34,208 nucleotides of DNA from Thermoanaerobaculia bacterium (GCA_027067575.1 JAMOVQ010000116.1:1-34208), one strand, 5' to 3'. Shown: positions 1 through 8,630, counted from the first letter of the stretch. Program-made: numbers and translations. Notes: a model not told the origin generated them from the letters alone.

Positions 1-272
1 GGGTACATGATCCGCGACCGGGCGCGCAGCTCGTCGCGGTCGACCTCGCGCTCGGCGACGAAGCGGACGACGAGGTGGTAGTGGTTGCCCATGATGCAGA
101 ACGCCGCCACGTCGCAGAAGTAGATGGAGGCGAAGTGTTTGATGGTTGCGATGAGCTGGCGCTGGGCCAGGGGCGAGGCCAGCGGCAGCTCGCCGCGGCG
201 GGAGGGCACCCGGCTGTACAGGTGGTACCAGGTGTCCACGTGGGAGAACTTGAGACGGGGCATCCGGGGCAT
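1..272 (-). CDS. REP-associated/IS200-like Y1 transposase, N-terminal part (runs off window)
   Basis: About 90 codons are visible; the C-terminus lies beyond base 1. The protein begins MPRMPRLKFSHVDTWYHLYS and carries the HUH motif as MGNHYHLVV near residues 53-61. That motif is the metal-binding His pair of Y1 single-strand transposases (TnpA_REP/RAYT family). The catalytic Tyr would lie outside the window. The ATG at 272 was chosen because AGGAGG sits 6 bases upstream of it. The early 'Y-H-(L/V)-Y-S-R' segment is typical of the REP-associated branch rather than classical IS200. Family knowledge: these enzymes act on short palindromic REP/BIME repeats and are often single-copy domesticated genes. 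I see no clear REP palindrome beside it here. Family call is firm; activity and completeness cannot be judged. Confidence 0.85.
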   Translation of the reverse strand, partial: MPRMPRLKFSHVDTWYHLYSRVPSRRGELPLASPLAQRQLIATIKHFASIYFCDVAAFCIMGNHYHLVVRFVAEREVDRDELRARSRIMY

Positions 273-302
273 GGTGTGCCTCCTTTGGGTTGTGATGGGA
301 AC

Positions 303-331
303 AGGGTAGGGCGGGGAGGGGAGGTTGTCAA
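303..331 (-). promoter_or_regulatory. sigma70-type promoter of the Y1 transposase
   Basis: On the minus strand TTGACA (331-326) and TACCCT (308-303) are separated by exactly 17 bases. The expected start site is about 25 bases before the ATG at 272, which leaves room for the AGGAGG site. This is the only promoter in the window with a perfect -35 hexamer. Confidence 0.65.
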
Positions 332-354
332 GAGAAAAACAGTGTCCCTTTATA
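325..354 (+). promoter_or_regulatory. possible promoter for the sulfatase-like gene
   Basis: TTGTCA (325-330) and TTTATA (349-354) are spaced 18 bases apart, upstream of the TPR-sulfatase gene. The -35 box lies on the same bases as the divergent transposase -35 (TTGTCAA reads TTGACAA on the other strand), so the two promoters would compete. This is weaker than the divergent promoter. Confidence 0.3.
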
Positions 355-394
355 TGCGTTGCCGGTGTGGCGGGGAGAGTGGTACGGTCACCCC

Positions 395-2857
395 GTGGCT
401 CGGTTCGGGATTCGGCGGTCTCTCGCGGCGGGCGCCCTGGTTCTGGGCGCGGCGCTCGCCACGCTCCTCCCGGCGGGTTGCCGGAAGGGCCGCCCCGCGA
501 TCCGGAACGTGGTGCTGATCAGCCTGGACACCACGCGGGCGGACCATCTGGGGTGCTACGGCGCCACGACCGGGGCCACGCCGCACCTCGACGCGCTGGC
601 GGCGTCGGGCACGCGGTTCGAGCGGGTCGTCTCGCCCGTGCCGATCACCCTGGCGGCCCATGCCTCCATGCTGACGGGGCTCGTCCCGCCGGCCCATGGG
701 GTCCACGACAACATGAACTACCGCCTCCGGCCCTCGGTGACGACGCTGGCCGAGGCCCTCTCGGCCCACGGCCTCCGGACGGCCGGGTTCGTCAGCGCCT
801 TCGTCCTCGACCACCGGTTTGGGCTCGCTCAGGGGTTCGGGACGTGGGACGATACGTTCGACGAGGCGATCCGGACCGACTTCGGGGTGGAGCGCCGCGG
901 ATCGGAGACGGCGGCCCACGCCGTGCGATGGCTCGAGGCCCACGCCACGCGGCCGTTCTTCCTGTTCGTCCATCTGTACGACCCCCACGCGCCGTACGAC
1001 CCGCCGGAGCCGTTCGCGGGTCGGTTCCCCGACAACCCCTACACGGGGGAGATCGCGGCGGCCGACGCGGCGGTGGGGACCGTGCTCGACGCCCTCGACT
1101 CGCTGGACCTGCGCCGCTCCACCCTCGTGGTGATCGCGGGGGACCACGGGGAGATGCTCGGCGAGCACGGCGAGCCGACCCACACCTACTTCGTCTACCG
1201 GTCGGCGATCCGCGTGCCGCTGCTCGTCGCCGGGCCGGGGGTCCCGGCGGGCCGGACGGTGGCCACGGAGGTCGGGCTCGTGGACATCGTCCCGACGGTC
1301 TGCGGCCTGCTCGGCGTGGAGCCGCCCCCGGACCTGGACGGCCGAGACCTCTCGCCGTGGCTGACCGGCTCCCCTCCCGACGAGGACGCCACGCCGTACT
1401 ACACCGAGAGTGTCACGCCGACCCGGTACGGCGCCAACCCGCTCCTGGGCGTCGTCGCGGGCCGGTGGCAGTACATCCGTACCACCCGCCCCGAGCTGTA
1501 CGACCTCGAGGCCGACCCGGGGGAGACCCGCAACCTGTTCGACCCGCACTCCGACACGGTGCGCCGGCTCCAGGGGGCGCTCACCCGCTTCCTCGGACGC
1601 CGCTCCGCCGCGGCCCTGGCCTCCCACGCCACGCTCGGCAGGGACGAGGAGGCCCGGCTCCAGTCGCTCGGGTACCTGGGCGGCGGCGTGGCCGACGACC
1701 TGACCATCGACCCGGACCGGCCGGACCCCAAGGACCTGATCGGGCTCCACGCCAACAACCAGCGGGCGATCGCGGCGGTCTCCGCCGGGCGCCTCGACGA
1801 GGCCGAGCGGCTGTACCGGCGGATCCTCCGGGAGCATCCGGGGTTCGTCGAGGCCACCATGGGGCTGGCCCGGGTCGCCATGGCCCGCGAGCGGTGGGCC
1901 GAGGCGGTCCCGCTCCTGGAACAGGTGCTCCGGACGGCGCCGGACCAGTACCAGGCGCGGTACGACCTCGGCGTCGCCCTGACGCGGCTCGGGCGTCTGG
2001 ACGAGGCGGTGGAGGCGTTCCGCCAGGCCGTTCCCCACGACCCCCAGCCGCCCGACGCTCTGGTCAACCTGGGCCGGGCGCTCCGGAAAGCCGGCCGGCC
2101 CGGGAAGGCGGCCCAGGTCCTCGAGCGCGCCGTGGCGATGCGGCCGGGCGACGCCGGGCTCGGGTGCGAGCTGGCCGAGTGCCTGGCCGTGGCAGGGCGG
2201 ACTGGCGAGGCCCGGACCCGCATGGAGACGCTGGCCACGGCCCACCCCGGGGATGCCCGGGTGCTGTTCGACCTGGCCCAGGTTCGGCTCCGGACCGGCG
2301 ACGCCCCGGGCGCGGTGGAGGCGCTCCGGTCGATGCTGGCCACGGCGCCCGGTGACACGGCCATGCGCCGCCGCGCCGAGGCGCTCCTGGCCTCCGAGGG
2401 CCGGCGCGACCTGCTCCCGGCCGTGCTGGGTGGGGCGGAAGAGGCGGTCGCGGACGAACCGGCCGCCGCCCGGGCGGCGCGGCTGGCACGCTCCGGACGG
2501 CTCGACGAGGCCGAGGCGCTCCTCAGGAAGCACCTCGACCGCCATCCGGACGATGCCGGGGCGTGGCTCGACCTCGGGATGATCGCTCTGACGCGCCACG
2601 GTGTGCCCGGCGGCCTCGACGAGGCCGTGCCGCTGTTCGAGAAGGCCGTGGCCCTCGACCCGTCCCTTCCCGAGGCCCACCTCAACCTGGGGATGGCGTG
2701 GGCACGGCTGGGCCGCACGGACGACGCCCGGCGCGAGCTCGAGACCGCCCTCCGCCTGGCCCGCTCCGCCGGCCGGAACACCCTCGCCCGCCGCGCGGCC
2801 GCCGCCCTCGCGGCCCTCCCGGACGGCGCCGGCACGGCGCGGGACCCCGGGCCCTGA
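395..2857 (+). CDS. sulfatase-like (alkaline phosphatase superfamily) lipoprotein with C-terminal TPRs
   Basis: 820 residues from the GTG at 395. The start was chosen because it gives a clean lipoprotein signal (MARFGIRRSL, hydrophobic core, lipobox LPAGC with Cys29); the frame is open upstream to a TTG at 359. Residues about 38-440 are a sulfatase-type fold. Metal-ligand Asp45 lies in LISLDTTRADHLG, and a second metal site is GDHGE (Asp250, His251). At the nucleophile position the sequence reads PITLAAHASMLTG, so the likely nucleophile is Thr85, not the Cys/Ser needed for formylglycine. That favours a phosphoester or phosphotransfer role over true sulfatase activity (inference). Residues about 450-800 are TPR-type helical repeats ('A...LGRLDEA'). 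Probably periplasmic, lipid-anchored. The two glycosyltransferases directly downstream suggest a role in surface glycan modification. Confidence 0.85.
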   Translation: MARFGIRRSLAAGALVLGAALATLLPAGCRKGRPAIRNVVLISLDTTRADHLGCYGATTGATPHLDALAASGTRFERVVSPVPITLAAHASMLTGLVPPAHGVHDNMNYRLRPSVTTLAEALSAHGLRTAGFVSAFVLDHRFGLAQGFGTWDDTFDEAIRTDFGVERRGSETAAHAVRWLEAHATRPFFLFVHLYDPHAPYDPPEPFAGRFPDNPYTGEIAAADAAVGTVLDALDSLDLRRSTLVVIAGDHGEMLGEHGEPTHTYFVYRSAIRVPLLVAGPGVPAGRTVATEVGLVDIVPTVCGLLGVEPPPDLDGRDLSPWLTGSPPDEDATPYYTESVTPTRYGANPLLGVVAGRWQYIRTTRPELYDLEADPGETRNLFDPHSDTVRRLQGALTRFLGRRSAAALASHATLGRDEEARLQSLGYLGGGVADDLTIDPDRPDPKDLIGLHANNQRAIAAVSAGRLDEAERLYRRILREHPGFVEATMGLARVAMARERWAEAVPLLEQVLRTAPDQYQARYDLGVALTRLGRLDEAVEAFRQAVPHDPQPPDALVNLGRALRKAGRPGKAAQVLERAVAMRPGDAGLGCELAECLAVAGRTGEARTRMETLATAHPGDARVLFDLAQVRLRTGDAPGAVEALRSMLATAPGDTAMRRRAEALLASEGRRDLLPAVLGGAEEAVADEPAAARAARLARSGRLDEAEALLRKHLDRHPDDAGAWLDLGMIALTRHGVPGGLDEAVPLFEKAVALDPSLPEAHLNLGMAWARLGRTDDARRELETALRLARSAGRNTLARRAAAALAALPDGAGTARDPGP

Positions 2858-2929
2858 CCGCGCCCGGCCGGCGAACACCCCCGGTCCACCACCCCCCCCC
2901 GCGCATCGCCTCCGGCGCCCGTTTCGCGG

Positions 2930-2935
2930 TAGACT
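2930..2935 (+). promoter_or_regulatory. -10 element for the GT2/GT39 pair
   Basis: TAGACT in the context GCGGTAGACTGG, followed by a strong Shine-Dalgarno GAGGAGG (2942-2948) five bases before the GTG at 2954. No good -35 is visible. The same GGTAGACT occurs directly before the heptokinase gene. A run of nine C lies at 2892-2900, just upstream of the expected -35 position. Confidence 0.45.
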
Positions 2936-2953
2936 GGCGGCGAGGAGGCCGAG

Positions 2954-3676
2954 GTGGGAGCGAACCCGGAGGCGCCCAGACCGATCCCGGAGCTGTCGGC
3001 GGTGATGCCGGCGTACAACGAGGAGGCGATCCTGCCGCTGGCGCTGGAGGAGGCCGTGGAGGCGCTCGGTTCGCTGTGCGGGCGGTGGGAGCTGATCGTC
3101 GTGGACGACGGCTCCACCGACCGCACGCCGGAGATTCTCCGCGAGTGGTCCGAGCGGGACCCGCGGGTGCGCCCGGTCACCCAGCGCCCAAACCAGGGGT
3201 ACACCAAGGCGCTGGCGCGCGGGTTCTCCGAGGCGCGGTACGACGCGATCTTCTACACCGATGCCGACGCTCAGTTCGACCTCCACGAGATCGAGAAGCT
3301 GTACCCGCTGCTGGCCGAGGCCGACATGGTCGCCGGGTACCGCGTCGGGCGCAAGGACCCGTGGATCCGGCTGCTGACCTCGGCGGTGTACAACCGGCTC
3401 CAGGGGCTCGTGCTCGGCGTGAGGGCGAGGGACGTCAACTGCGCGTTCAAGCTGTTCCGCCGGTCGTTCTTCGACGCGGTGAGAATCGAGTCCGACGGTT
3501 TCCTGATCGACGCCGAGCTCTACGCGCGGGCGAAGCGGGCCGGGCTGACGTGGAAGCAGGTCGGGGTGACCCACCGCCCGCGGGAGAGGGGAAGCACCAC
3601 CGTGCGCGCCTCCACCGTGACCGAGACCCTGCGCGAGCTGTGGCGTCTCCGGAAGCGCCTGGAGGCCGGAGGGTGA
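2954..3676 (+). CDS. family 2 glycosyltransferase, dolichol-phosphate-mannose-synthase-like
   Basis: 240 residues, with no membrane segment obvious. The GT-A signature begins at residue about 15 (SAVMPAYNEEAILP). The nucleotide-binding VVDDGSTDRT follows, and the DXD-type metal motif appears as YTDADAQFD near residues 102-110. Length and motif order fit Dpm1-like GT2 enzymes, which move a sugar from a nucleotide donor onto polyprenyl phosphate at the cytoplasmic membrane face. The next gene starts inside its stop codon (GTGA overlap) and encodes a polytopic GT39-type transferase, which uses exactly such lipid-linked sugars. The two are therefore probably one functional unit. GTG start with SD GAGGAGG. 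The specific sugar cannot be read from sequence. Confidence 0.9.
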   Translation: MGANPEAPRPIPELSAVMPAYNEEAILPLALEEAVEALGSLCGRWELIVVDDGSTDRTPEILREWSERDPRVRPVTQRPNQGYTKALARGFSEARYDAIFYTDADAQFDLHEIEKLYPLLAEADMVAGYRVGRKDPWIRLLTSAVYNRLQGLVLGVRARDVNCAFKLFRRSFFDAVRIESDGFLIDAELYARAKRAGLTWKQVGVTHRPRERGSTTVRASTVTETLRELWRLRKRLEAGG

Positions 3677-5148
3677 GCCGCCGCCGCTGGTGGCTCCTGC
3701 TCGCCGCGGCGCTGCTGCTCCACGCCGTCCTCGCCGCCTCCCTCCCGGTCTCCGGCGACGAGGCGTACTACTGGGACTGCTCGCGCCACCCGGACTGGAG
3801 CTACTTCGACCAGCCGGCGCTCGTGATCTGGGCCATGGTCCCGTTCCGGGCCGTCCTCGGCGAGACCCGGCTGGCGGTGCGGGCGCCGGCGATCCTGTCC
3901 AGCCTCCTGCTCGGCGTCTTCCTGCTCGGCCTCGTGCGGCGCCTGGGCGGAGGAGTCCGGGAGGCCGCCTGGGCGTACGCCGTGCTCCACCTGATGCCGC
4001 TGTTCTTCCTCGGGTCGTTCTACACCTCCACGGACATCGCCATGACCGCGGCGTTCGTGGCCGCCGCCTGGGCGGCGGTGGCGGTGGCCCAGGGCGAACG
4101 GAGGGCCTGGTGGGGGTTCGGCGCCGCCGTGGGGCTCGGCTTCCTGGCCAAGTTCCCCGTGGTGCTCGTGCTGCCCGCCCTGCTGCCCGTGCTCCTGGAC
4201 CCCGAACGCCGCCGCGACCTGACGACCCCCGTCCCGTGGGCCGCCGGGGCGCTGTCCCTGCTCCTGACCGCCCCGGTCTGGATCTGGGGCGCGGAGCACC
4301 ACTGGGACAACATCGCGTTCCAGCTCGCCGGCCGGCACCACGGCGGCGGCCCGACGGCGAAGTACATCGCCGAGTTCCTCGGCGCCAACCTGCTCCTTGC
4401 CACACCGACGCTGTTCGTCGCCGCGGCGGCGGCCGTGGCCCTCGCGCTGCGGTCGGGCGACCCCGGGCGGCGGGCGGCGGCGCTGGCGGCGCTGGGGCCG
4501 TTCGCCGCCTTCGGCCTGGTGGCGCTTCGCGAGCGGGTCGGCGCCCACTGGGGCGGCCCCGGGCTCGTTGTGGCGGTGGCGCTGCTCGCCGTGACGCCCC
4601 TGCGGTGGCGGAGGGGAGCGGTGGCCGCAGGCGCCGTGCTGGGCCTCGTCCTGTCGGCAGCGGTGGTGCTCGTGGCCCTGGCCCCCGAACGGCTGGCGGC
4701 GGTGGAGTGGTCGTACCGCGGCCGGCCCCACCGGATCTCCACGAAGAAGCTGGCCGCGGCCATCGGCAACCGGGAGATCGCCCGGGAGGCGGCGCGCCGC
4801 CGGGCGGGGCGGCTGGTGGCGTCGGAGAGCTACACGAACGTCCACCTGCTGGCGTTCCTCTCCAGGGGGACGCTCCCCACGCGGCTCGCCCACGTCAAGC
4901 CGGGCAAGCACGGCCTGGCCTCGCTCTACTGGTACCCGCCGGAGACGCTCCGGGGGCGGGACTTCCTGTTCGTGACGGAGAAGCCCGGCGTCAGGCCGGC
5001 CCTGGAACGCCTGTTCGCCTCCGTCCGCGACGAGCCCCCGATCGTCGTCCGGAAGGGACCGGTGACCCGGACGATCACCGTGTTCGCCTGCGACGGCCTC
5101 CTCCACCCCGAGGGGACGTTCACCCGGCTCGAGCCGGCCAGCCGCTGA
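3673..5148 (+). CDS. ArnT/PMT-like (GT39) membrane glycosyltransferase
   Basis: 491 residues from a GTG overlapping the stop of the GT2 gene. The N-terminus is a hydrophobic helix (RRRWWLLLAAALLLHAVLAA), followed by the periplasmic loop motif SGDEAYYWDCSRHPDWSYFDQPAL. The 'DE-YY' acidic pair and the 'Y-DHPP/Y-DQPAL' motif mark the GT39/ArnT superfamily. About ten hydrophobic segments follow up to residue 340, then a soluble C-terminal periplasmic part. Family role: transfer of a sugar from polyprenyl phosphate to lipid A, another glycolipid or protein in the periplasm. The acceptor is unknown. Translational coupling to the GT2 implies donor synthesis and transfer by the pair. Confidence 0.85.
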   Translation: MSRRRWWLLLAAALLLHAVLAASLPVSGDEAYYWDCSRHPDWSYFDQPALVIWAMVPFRAVLGETRLAVRAPAILSSLLLGVFLLGLVRRLGGGVREAAWAYAVLHLMPLFFLGSFYTSTDIAMTAAFVAAAWAAVAVAQGERRAWWGFGAAVGLGFLAKFPVVLVLPALLPVLLDPERRRDLTTPVPWAAGALSLLLTAPVWIWGAEHHWDNIAFQLAGRHHGGGPTAKYIAEFLGANLLLATPTLFVAAAAAVALALRSGDPGRRAAALAALGPFAAFGLVALRERVGAHWGGPGLVVAVALLAVTPLRWRRGAVAAGAVLGLVLSAAVVLVALAPERLAAVEWSYRGRPHRISTKKLAAAIGNREIAREAARRRAGRLVASESYTNVHLLAFLSRGTLPTRLAHVKPGKHGLASLYWYPPETLRGRDFLFVTEKPGVRPALERLFASVRDEPPIVVRKGPVTRTITVFACDGLLHPEGTFTRLEPASR

Positions 5149-5158
5149 CCGATTTCGG

Positions 5159-5176
5159 GGTTCCGCTTCCGGAACC
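5159..5176 (+). terminator. hairpin after the GT2/GT39 operon
   Basis: Perfect 7-bp stem GGTTCCG-CTTC-CGGAACC starting 10 bases after the GT39 stop. There is no following T tract, so it may be an attenuator or RNA-stability hairpin rather than an intrinsic terminator. Confidence 0.4.
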
Positions 5177-5185
5177 ATCCCGAGC

Positions 5186-5195
5186 GTGACGTCAC
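5186..5195 (+). promoter_or_regulatory. GTGACGTCAC palindrome upstream of the kinase promoter
   Basis: Perfect 10-bp palindrome, centred about 37 bases upstream of the TATAAT box of the Ser/Thr kinase gene. The position suits an operator or activator site. No regulator can be named from sequence. Confidence 0.35.
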
Positions 5196-5224
5196 ATCGG
5201 GCCTTCCCGGTACCTTTCGCGTAC

Positions 5225-5230
5225 TATAAT
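5225..5230 (+). promoter_or_regulatory. -10 element (TATAAT) of the Ser/Thr kinase gene
   Basis: Consensus TATAAT in GTACTATAATGG, with only a weak -35 region. AGGAGG at 5250-5255 lies 13 bases before the ATG at 5269, a rather long spacing. Confidence 0.55.
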
Positions 5231-5268
5231 GGACTTGGCCACACCTCACAGGAGGATCCTGACAGCGG

Positions 5269-8200
5269 ATGGAGATCGGTCAGCGGGTCGGCCACGTCCG
5301 GATCGAGCGCCGCCTCGGGCGGGGCGGGATGGGCGAGGTATTCCTCGGATACGACGAGGTGCTCGAGCGCCCGGTTGCCGTCAAGGTTCTGGCTCCCCAC
5401 GCCCGCCTGAGCGAGGCGTCGCGGGCGCGTTTCCTGCGCGAGGCGCGTCTGCTCTCCAAGCTGGACCATCCGGGTATCTGCCGCATCCACGACCTCGTGG
5501 AGATCGACAGCACCGAGTGCCTGATCCTCGAGTTCATCGAGGGTAACACGCTCCGGGCGCTTGCCCGTGACCTCGAAGTCGAAGAGGTCGCACGGCTGAT
5601 GGCCGAGGTCGCCGAGGCGCTGGCCGCGGCCCACGACGAGGGGATCATCCACCGGGATCTCAAGCCGGACAACGTCATGGTGACCTCCGGGGGCCATGCG
5701 AAGATCCTCGACTTCGGAATCGCCCGCAGCACGGCGGCTCCAATCCGCCCGGCCACATCCCTTCGAATGGACACCGACCTTCCCGAGCCACCGGCCAGTG
5801 GGACGACCCCGCTGGACGGGACGTTCGCCACGGAGGATGGGGCCGTGATCGGCACGATCCGATACATGAGTCCGGAGCAGATCCACGGCCTCCCGCTGAC
5901 CACGGCCTCCGACTGCTACTCGCTGGGGATCATGCTTCACGAGCTGCTGACCGGCTCGAACCCGTACGGTGAGACTTCCGAGCTCGAGTTGATGATGCGG
6001 GTGGCCCGGGCCGAGATTATCCCGCCCGAGGGGGTGGACCGGGAGCTCGCCGCGATCATCGCCGACCTGACCGACCTGGACCCCCGCAGGCGACCCGGCG
6101 CCGCCGAGACCGCGGAAAGACTCCGGCGGTTCCTCGACCGTCCCGCCATCCTCAGACGCCGTCGCCTGCGCCGGATCGCCGCGGCCGCCATGGCCGCCGT
6201 CGTCCTTGGCGCCGTGACGGCGGTGGTCTGGACCACGTACAGCGGCCGCCGGATGGCCCGGATCGCCCAGCGGCTCGCCCGGCAGGCCACGGCCATCGAG
6301 TGGCGGATGCGCGCCGAACACCTGGCGCCCGAACACGACATCCGGCCGGCGCGGCAGGACGTGGAACGTAGAATCGGCCTCATCCTCGGCGAGGCACACC
6401 GGATCGGGCGTCTCGCCGAGGGTCCTGCTGCCGCCGCGGCGGGACGTGGCTGGCTGGCGCTCGGTGAGTTCGGAAGGGCGCGGGCGTCCCTGGAGCGGGC
6501 GTGGGAGCTCGGCGTCCGAGGCCCCGAGGTGGAGTACGCTCTCGGCGAGGTGCTCGGACACCTCTACCGACAGGCTCTCGTTGAGGCAGAGGGGATCCGG
6601 GACCCCTCCATGGCCCGGGACGCACGAGAACGTGCCGCCCGCGAGTACCGCGATCCGGCGTTGACGCACCTGGCCTCGGCCGGCAGGGTCGCCGGAATCC
6701 CTCCTGATTACATTGCGGCTCTGGTCGCACTGTACGAGGACCGGCTCGACGACTGCGAACGGATCCTGAACGGGCTGAAGGACGTGCCCCCATGGTTCTA
6801 CGAGCCGCTCCTGCTCCGGGCGAACGCCACGAAGCGCCGGGGCAACCTCGCATTCGCCCTCCGGAACGACTCGGTGGCCGTGGAGACGGCGTACTCTCGC
6901 TCGGTCCGGCTACTCGAGGAGGCGCTGGAGACGGCCCGGAGCGACCCCCAGGTCGCCACCCAGCTCTGTTCAGACCGTGTGGGCCGCATCCAGAACCTGG
7001 TGCTCTCCCAGTCACGGACCGTGGAACCCGCGGAGTTCCGGCGCGCGCGGGAGGCGTGTGCCCGGGCGCTTCGGATCGATCCGGACAGTGGGCAGGCCGC
7101 GGCCGCCAGAATCGAGCTCGACGTGGCAGCCGGTGTCGAGGCCGGACTCCGCGGGGAGGACCCCCTCCCTCTGCTGGAGAAGACGGCCAGAAACGCCCGC
7201 AATCTGATCGACAGGTATCCGCGGGAAGCCTCCGTGCAGTACTATGCCGGGATCGCTTCCGAACAGCTCGCCTGGCAACGGATCCGGCGAGGAATGGACG
7301 CATCCGATGCCCTTGAGGGGTGTCTCGACGCATTCACCAGCCTTCTCCGCACCAACCCTGGCATGGTCAACGCCCGGCCCCACGCGGGCAACTGCTGCTA
7401 CCTCGCGGCGATGCAGTCGTACTGGTCGGGCAGCGATCCCAGAGACTGGATCCGGCGTGGGCTGGAGGTGACCCGCCCCCTCGTCGACCGCGGCTACGCC
7501 ATGGGACACAACCAGGTGGCCAACCTCTCCTATATCCAGGCGCTCTGGGAGCGTGAACACGGGCTCGATCCCGAGGCCGCGCTCGAGCGGTGCGTACGCT
7601 CCTACGCCGCCCTCGCCGAAAACGCCACAGAGGCGACATCGGTTGCCAACCTCGCCAACGCTCTCGTGGAACAGGCGCGATCCCGCCTGGCCAGAGGAGA
7701 GGATCCGACGGCGCTCCTGGTTCGGGCAGGCCGGGCGCTCGACCGCGCCGAATCGATCAACCCGGACCTCCCCACCATCCACTTTCTCCGGGCCATCGCC
7801 GCGACCCTCGCCGCACGGTACGCCCGCCTCTCCCGGGGCGATCCCCTCCCCATCCTCGAGCGGGGCCTTGCCAGCTCGGACAGGGCGCTGAAGGCCGACC
7901 CCCGGAACGCCGAGGGTTGGGCGGAGCGCGCCGAGCTGCTGCTCGAGGGTGCACGGGCCGAGATGGGGACGGGCCGCCTCGTCCCGGGCTGGATCAACCA
8001 GGGGATCACGTCCGCCACGAGGGCGCTCGAGCTCCACCCGGGGTTCGTCCAGGCGTTGCGGGACCGCGCCGCACTGGAGCTCGAGGCCGCCACGCGGCGG
8101 ATCCTCTCGGGAACGTCGCCGGAGAGGGCGCTCCAACGGGCCTCCAGGGACCTCGACTCGGCAGCCGAGATCTCCCCTCATGATGCGCTCACCGCCACGC

Positions 8201-8532
8201 TCCGGGCAAGGGCCGCTCTCATCCGGGGGCTGTGGCGCACCCGGAACGGGGATCTGAAGGGTGCTGCGGCGTCGTTCCGGGAGGGGATCGAGGCCGCCCG
8301 GGCCGCCGTGGACGCCAACGGCCGACTCGGCGAGGCGCTCCTCGTCCGGGCCGAGCTCGCCAACGAGTTGGCAGCACTCTCGGCCGGCGAGGACCGGAAC
8401 ACCCTCGAAACCGAACGCGACCGGGCGTTGGATGCACTTCGGCGGATCGACCCGCTCCTGTTCGAGGCACGCCACCACGATCCACTGGCCGGAGCAGTTG
8501 GCCGCACCAGCGGCGGCGCGCCATCCCGGTGA
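5269..8532 (+). CDS. transmembrane Ser/Thr protein kinase with long TPR-like C-terminal region
   Basis: 1087 residues. An N-terminal PknB-type kinase domain spans about 8-290: glycine loop GRGGMGEV (17-24), catalytic Lys39 in VAVKVL, HRDLKPDN with Asp130, DFG at 148-150 and SPEQ near 201. All catalytic residues are present. The stretch between DFG and SPE is about 50 residues and rich in Thr/Ser/Pro, a long activation segment that may be autophosphorylated. A basic stop-transfer run (RRRRLRR) precedes one membrane helix at about 303-322. The remaining 760 residues are helical and Ala/Arg/Glu-rich, with TPR-like units, and are predicted to lie outside the cytoplasm. The layout suits a sensor kinase with a scaffolding or ligand-sensing ectodomain. 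It stands alone, with its own promoter and a convergent neighbour. The substrate is unknown. Confidence 0.9.
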   Translation: MEIGQRVGHVRIERRLGRGGMGEVFLGYDEVLERPVAVKVLAPHARLSEASRARFLREARLLSKLDHPGICRIHDLVEIDSTECLILEFIEGNTLRALARDLEVEEVARLMAEVAEALAAAHDEGIIHRDLKPDNVMVTSGGHAKILDFGIARSTAAPIRPATSLRMDTDLPEPPASGTTPLDGTFATEDGAVIGTIRYMSPEQIHGLPLTTASDCYSLGIMLHELLTGSNPYGETSELELMMRVARAEIIPPEGVDRELAAIIADLTDLDPRRRPGAAETAERLRRFLDRPAILRRRRLRRIAAAAMAAVVLGAVTAVVWTTYSGRRMARIAQRLARQATAIEWRMRAEHLAPEHDIRPARQDVERRIGLILGEAHRIGRLAEGPAAAAAGRGWLALGEFGRARASLERAWELGVRGPEVEYALGEVLGHLYRQALVEAEGIRDPSMARDARERAAREYRDPALTHLASAGRVAGIPPDYIAALVALYEDRLDDCERILNGLKDVPPWFYEPLLLRANATKRRGNLAFALRNDSVAVETAYSRSVRLLEEALETARSDPQVATQLCSDRVGRIQNLVLSQSRTVEPAEFRRAREACARALRIDPDSGQAAAARIELDVAAGVEAGLRGEDPLPLLEKTARNARNLIDRYPREASVQYYAGIASEQLAWQRIRRGMDASDALEGCLDAFTSLLRTNPGMVNARPHAGNCCYLAAMQSYWSGSDPRDWIRRGLEVTRPLVDRGYAMGHNQVANLSYIQALWEREHGLDPEAALERCVRSYAALAENATEATSVANLANALVEQARSRLARGEDPTALLVRAGRALDRAESINPDLPTIHFLRAIAATLAARYARLSRGDPLPILERGLASSDRALKADPRNAEGWAERAELLLEGARAEMGTGRLVPGWINQGITSATRALELHPGFVQALRDRAALELEAATRRILSGTSPERALQRASRDLDSAAEISPHDALTATLRARAALIRGLWRTRNGDLKGAAASFREGIEAARAAVDANGRLGEALLVRAELANELAALSAGEDRNTLETERDRALDALRRIDPLLFEARHHDPLAGAVGRTSGGAPSR

Positions 8533-8630
8533 GATCCTGACATGAAGGGACCGCGCCCGCTCGTGACCTCCTGCCCGCCGAAAACCGCCTCTCAATCCGG
8601 TCTCTGCCGGGAATGCCGTTCTCCCAGCCG

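Noticed and set aside
350-4405. Open frame of 1,351 codons on the minus strand
   Set aside because: Arg/Gly/Pro-rich translation without any motif, lying antisense to the clear sulfatase and glycosyltransferase genes; a side effect of high GC.
5159-5176. Hairpin as a REP element for the Y1 transposase
   Set aside because: No second copy with the same stem was seen near the transposase or elsewhere in the window.
8533-8630. Terminator between the kinase and pgeF
   Set aside because: Only four-base stems such as CCGG-TCTCTG-CCGG and no T tract.
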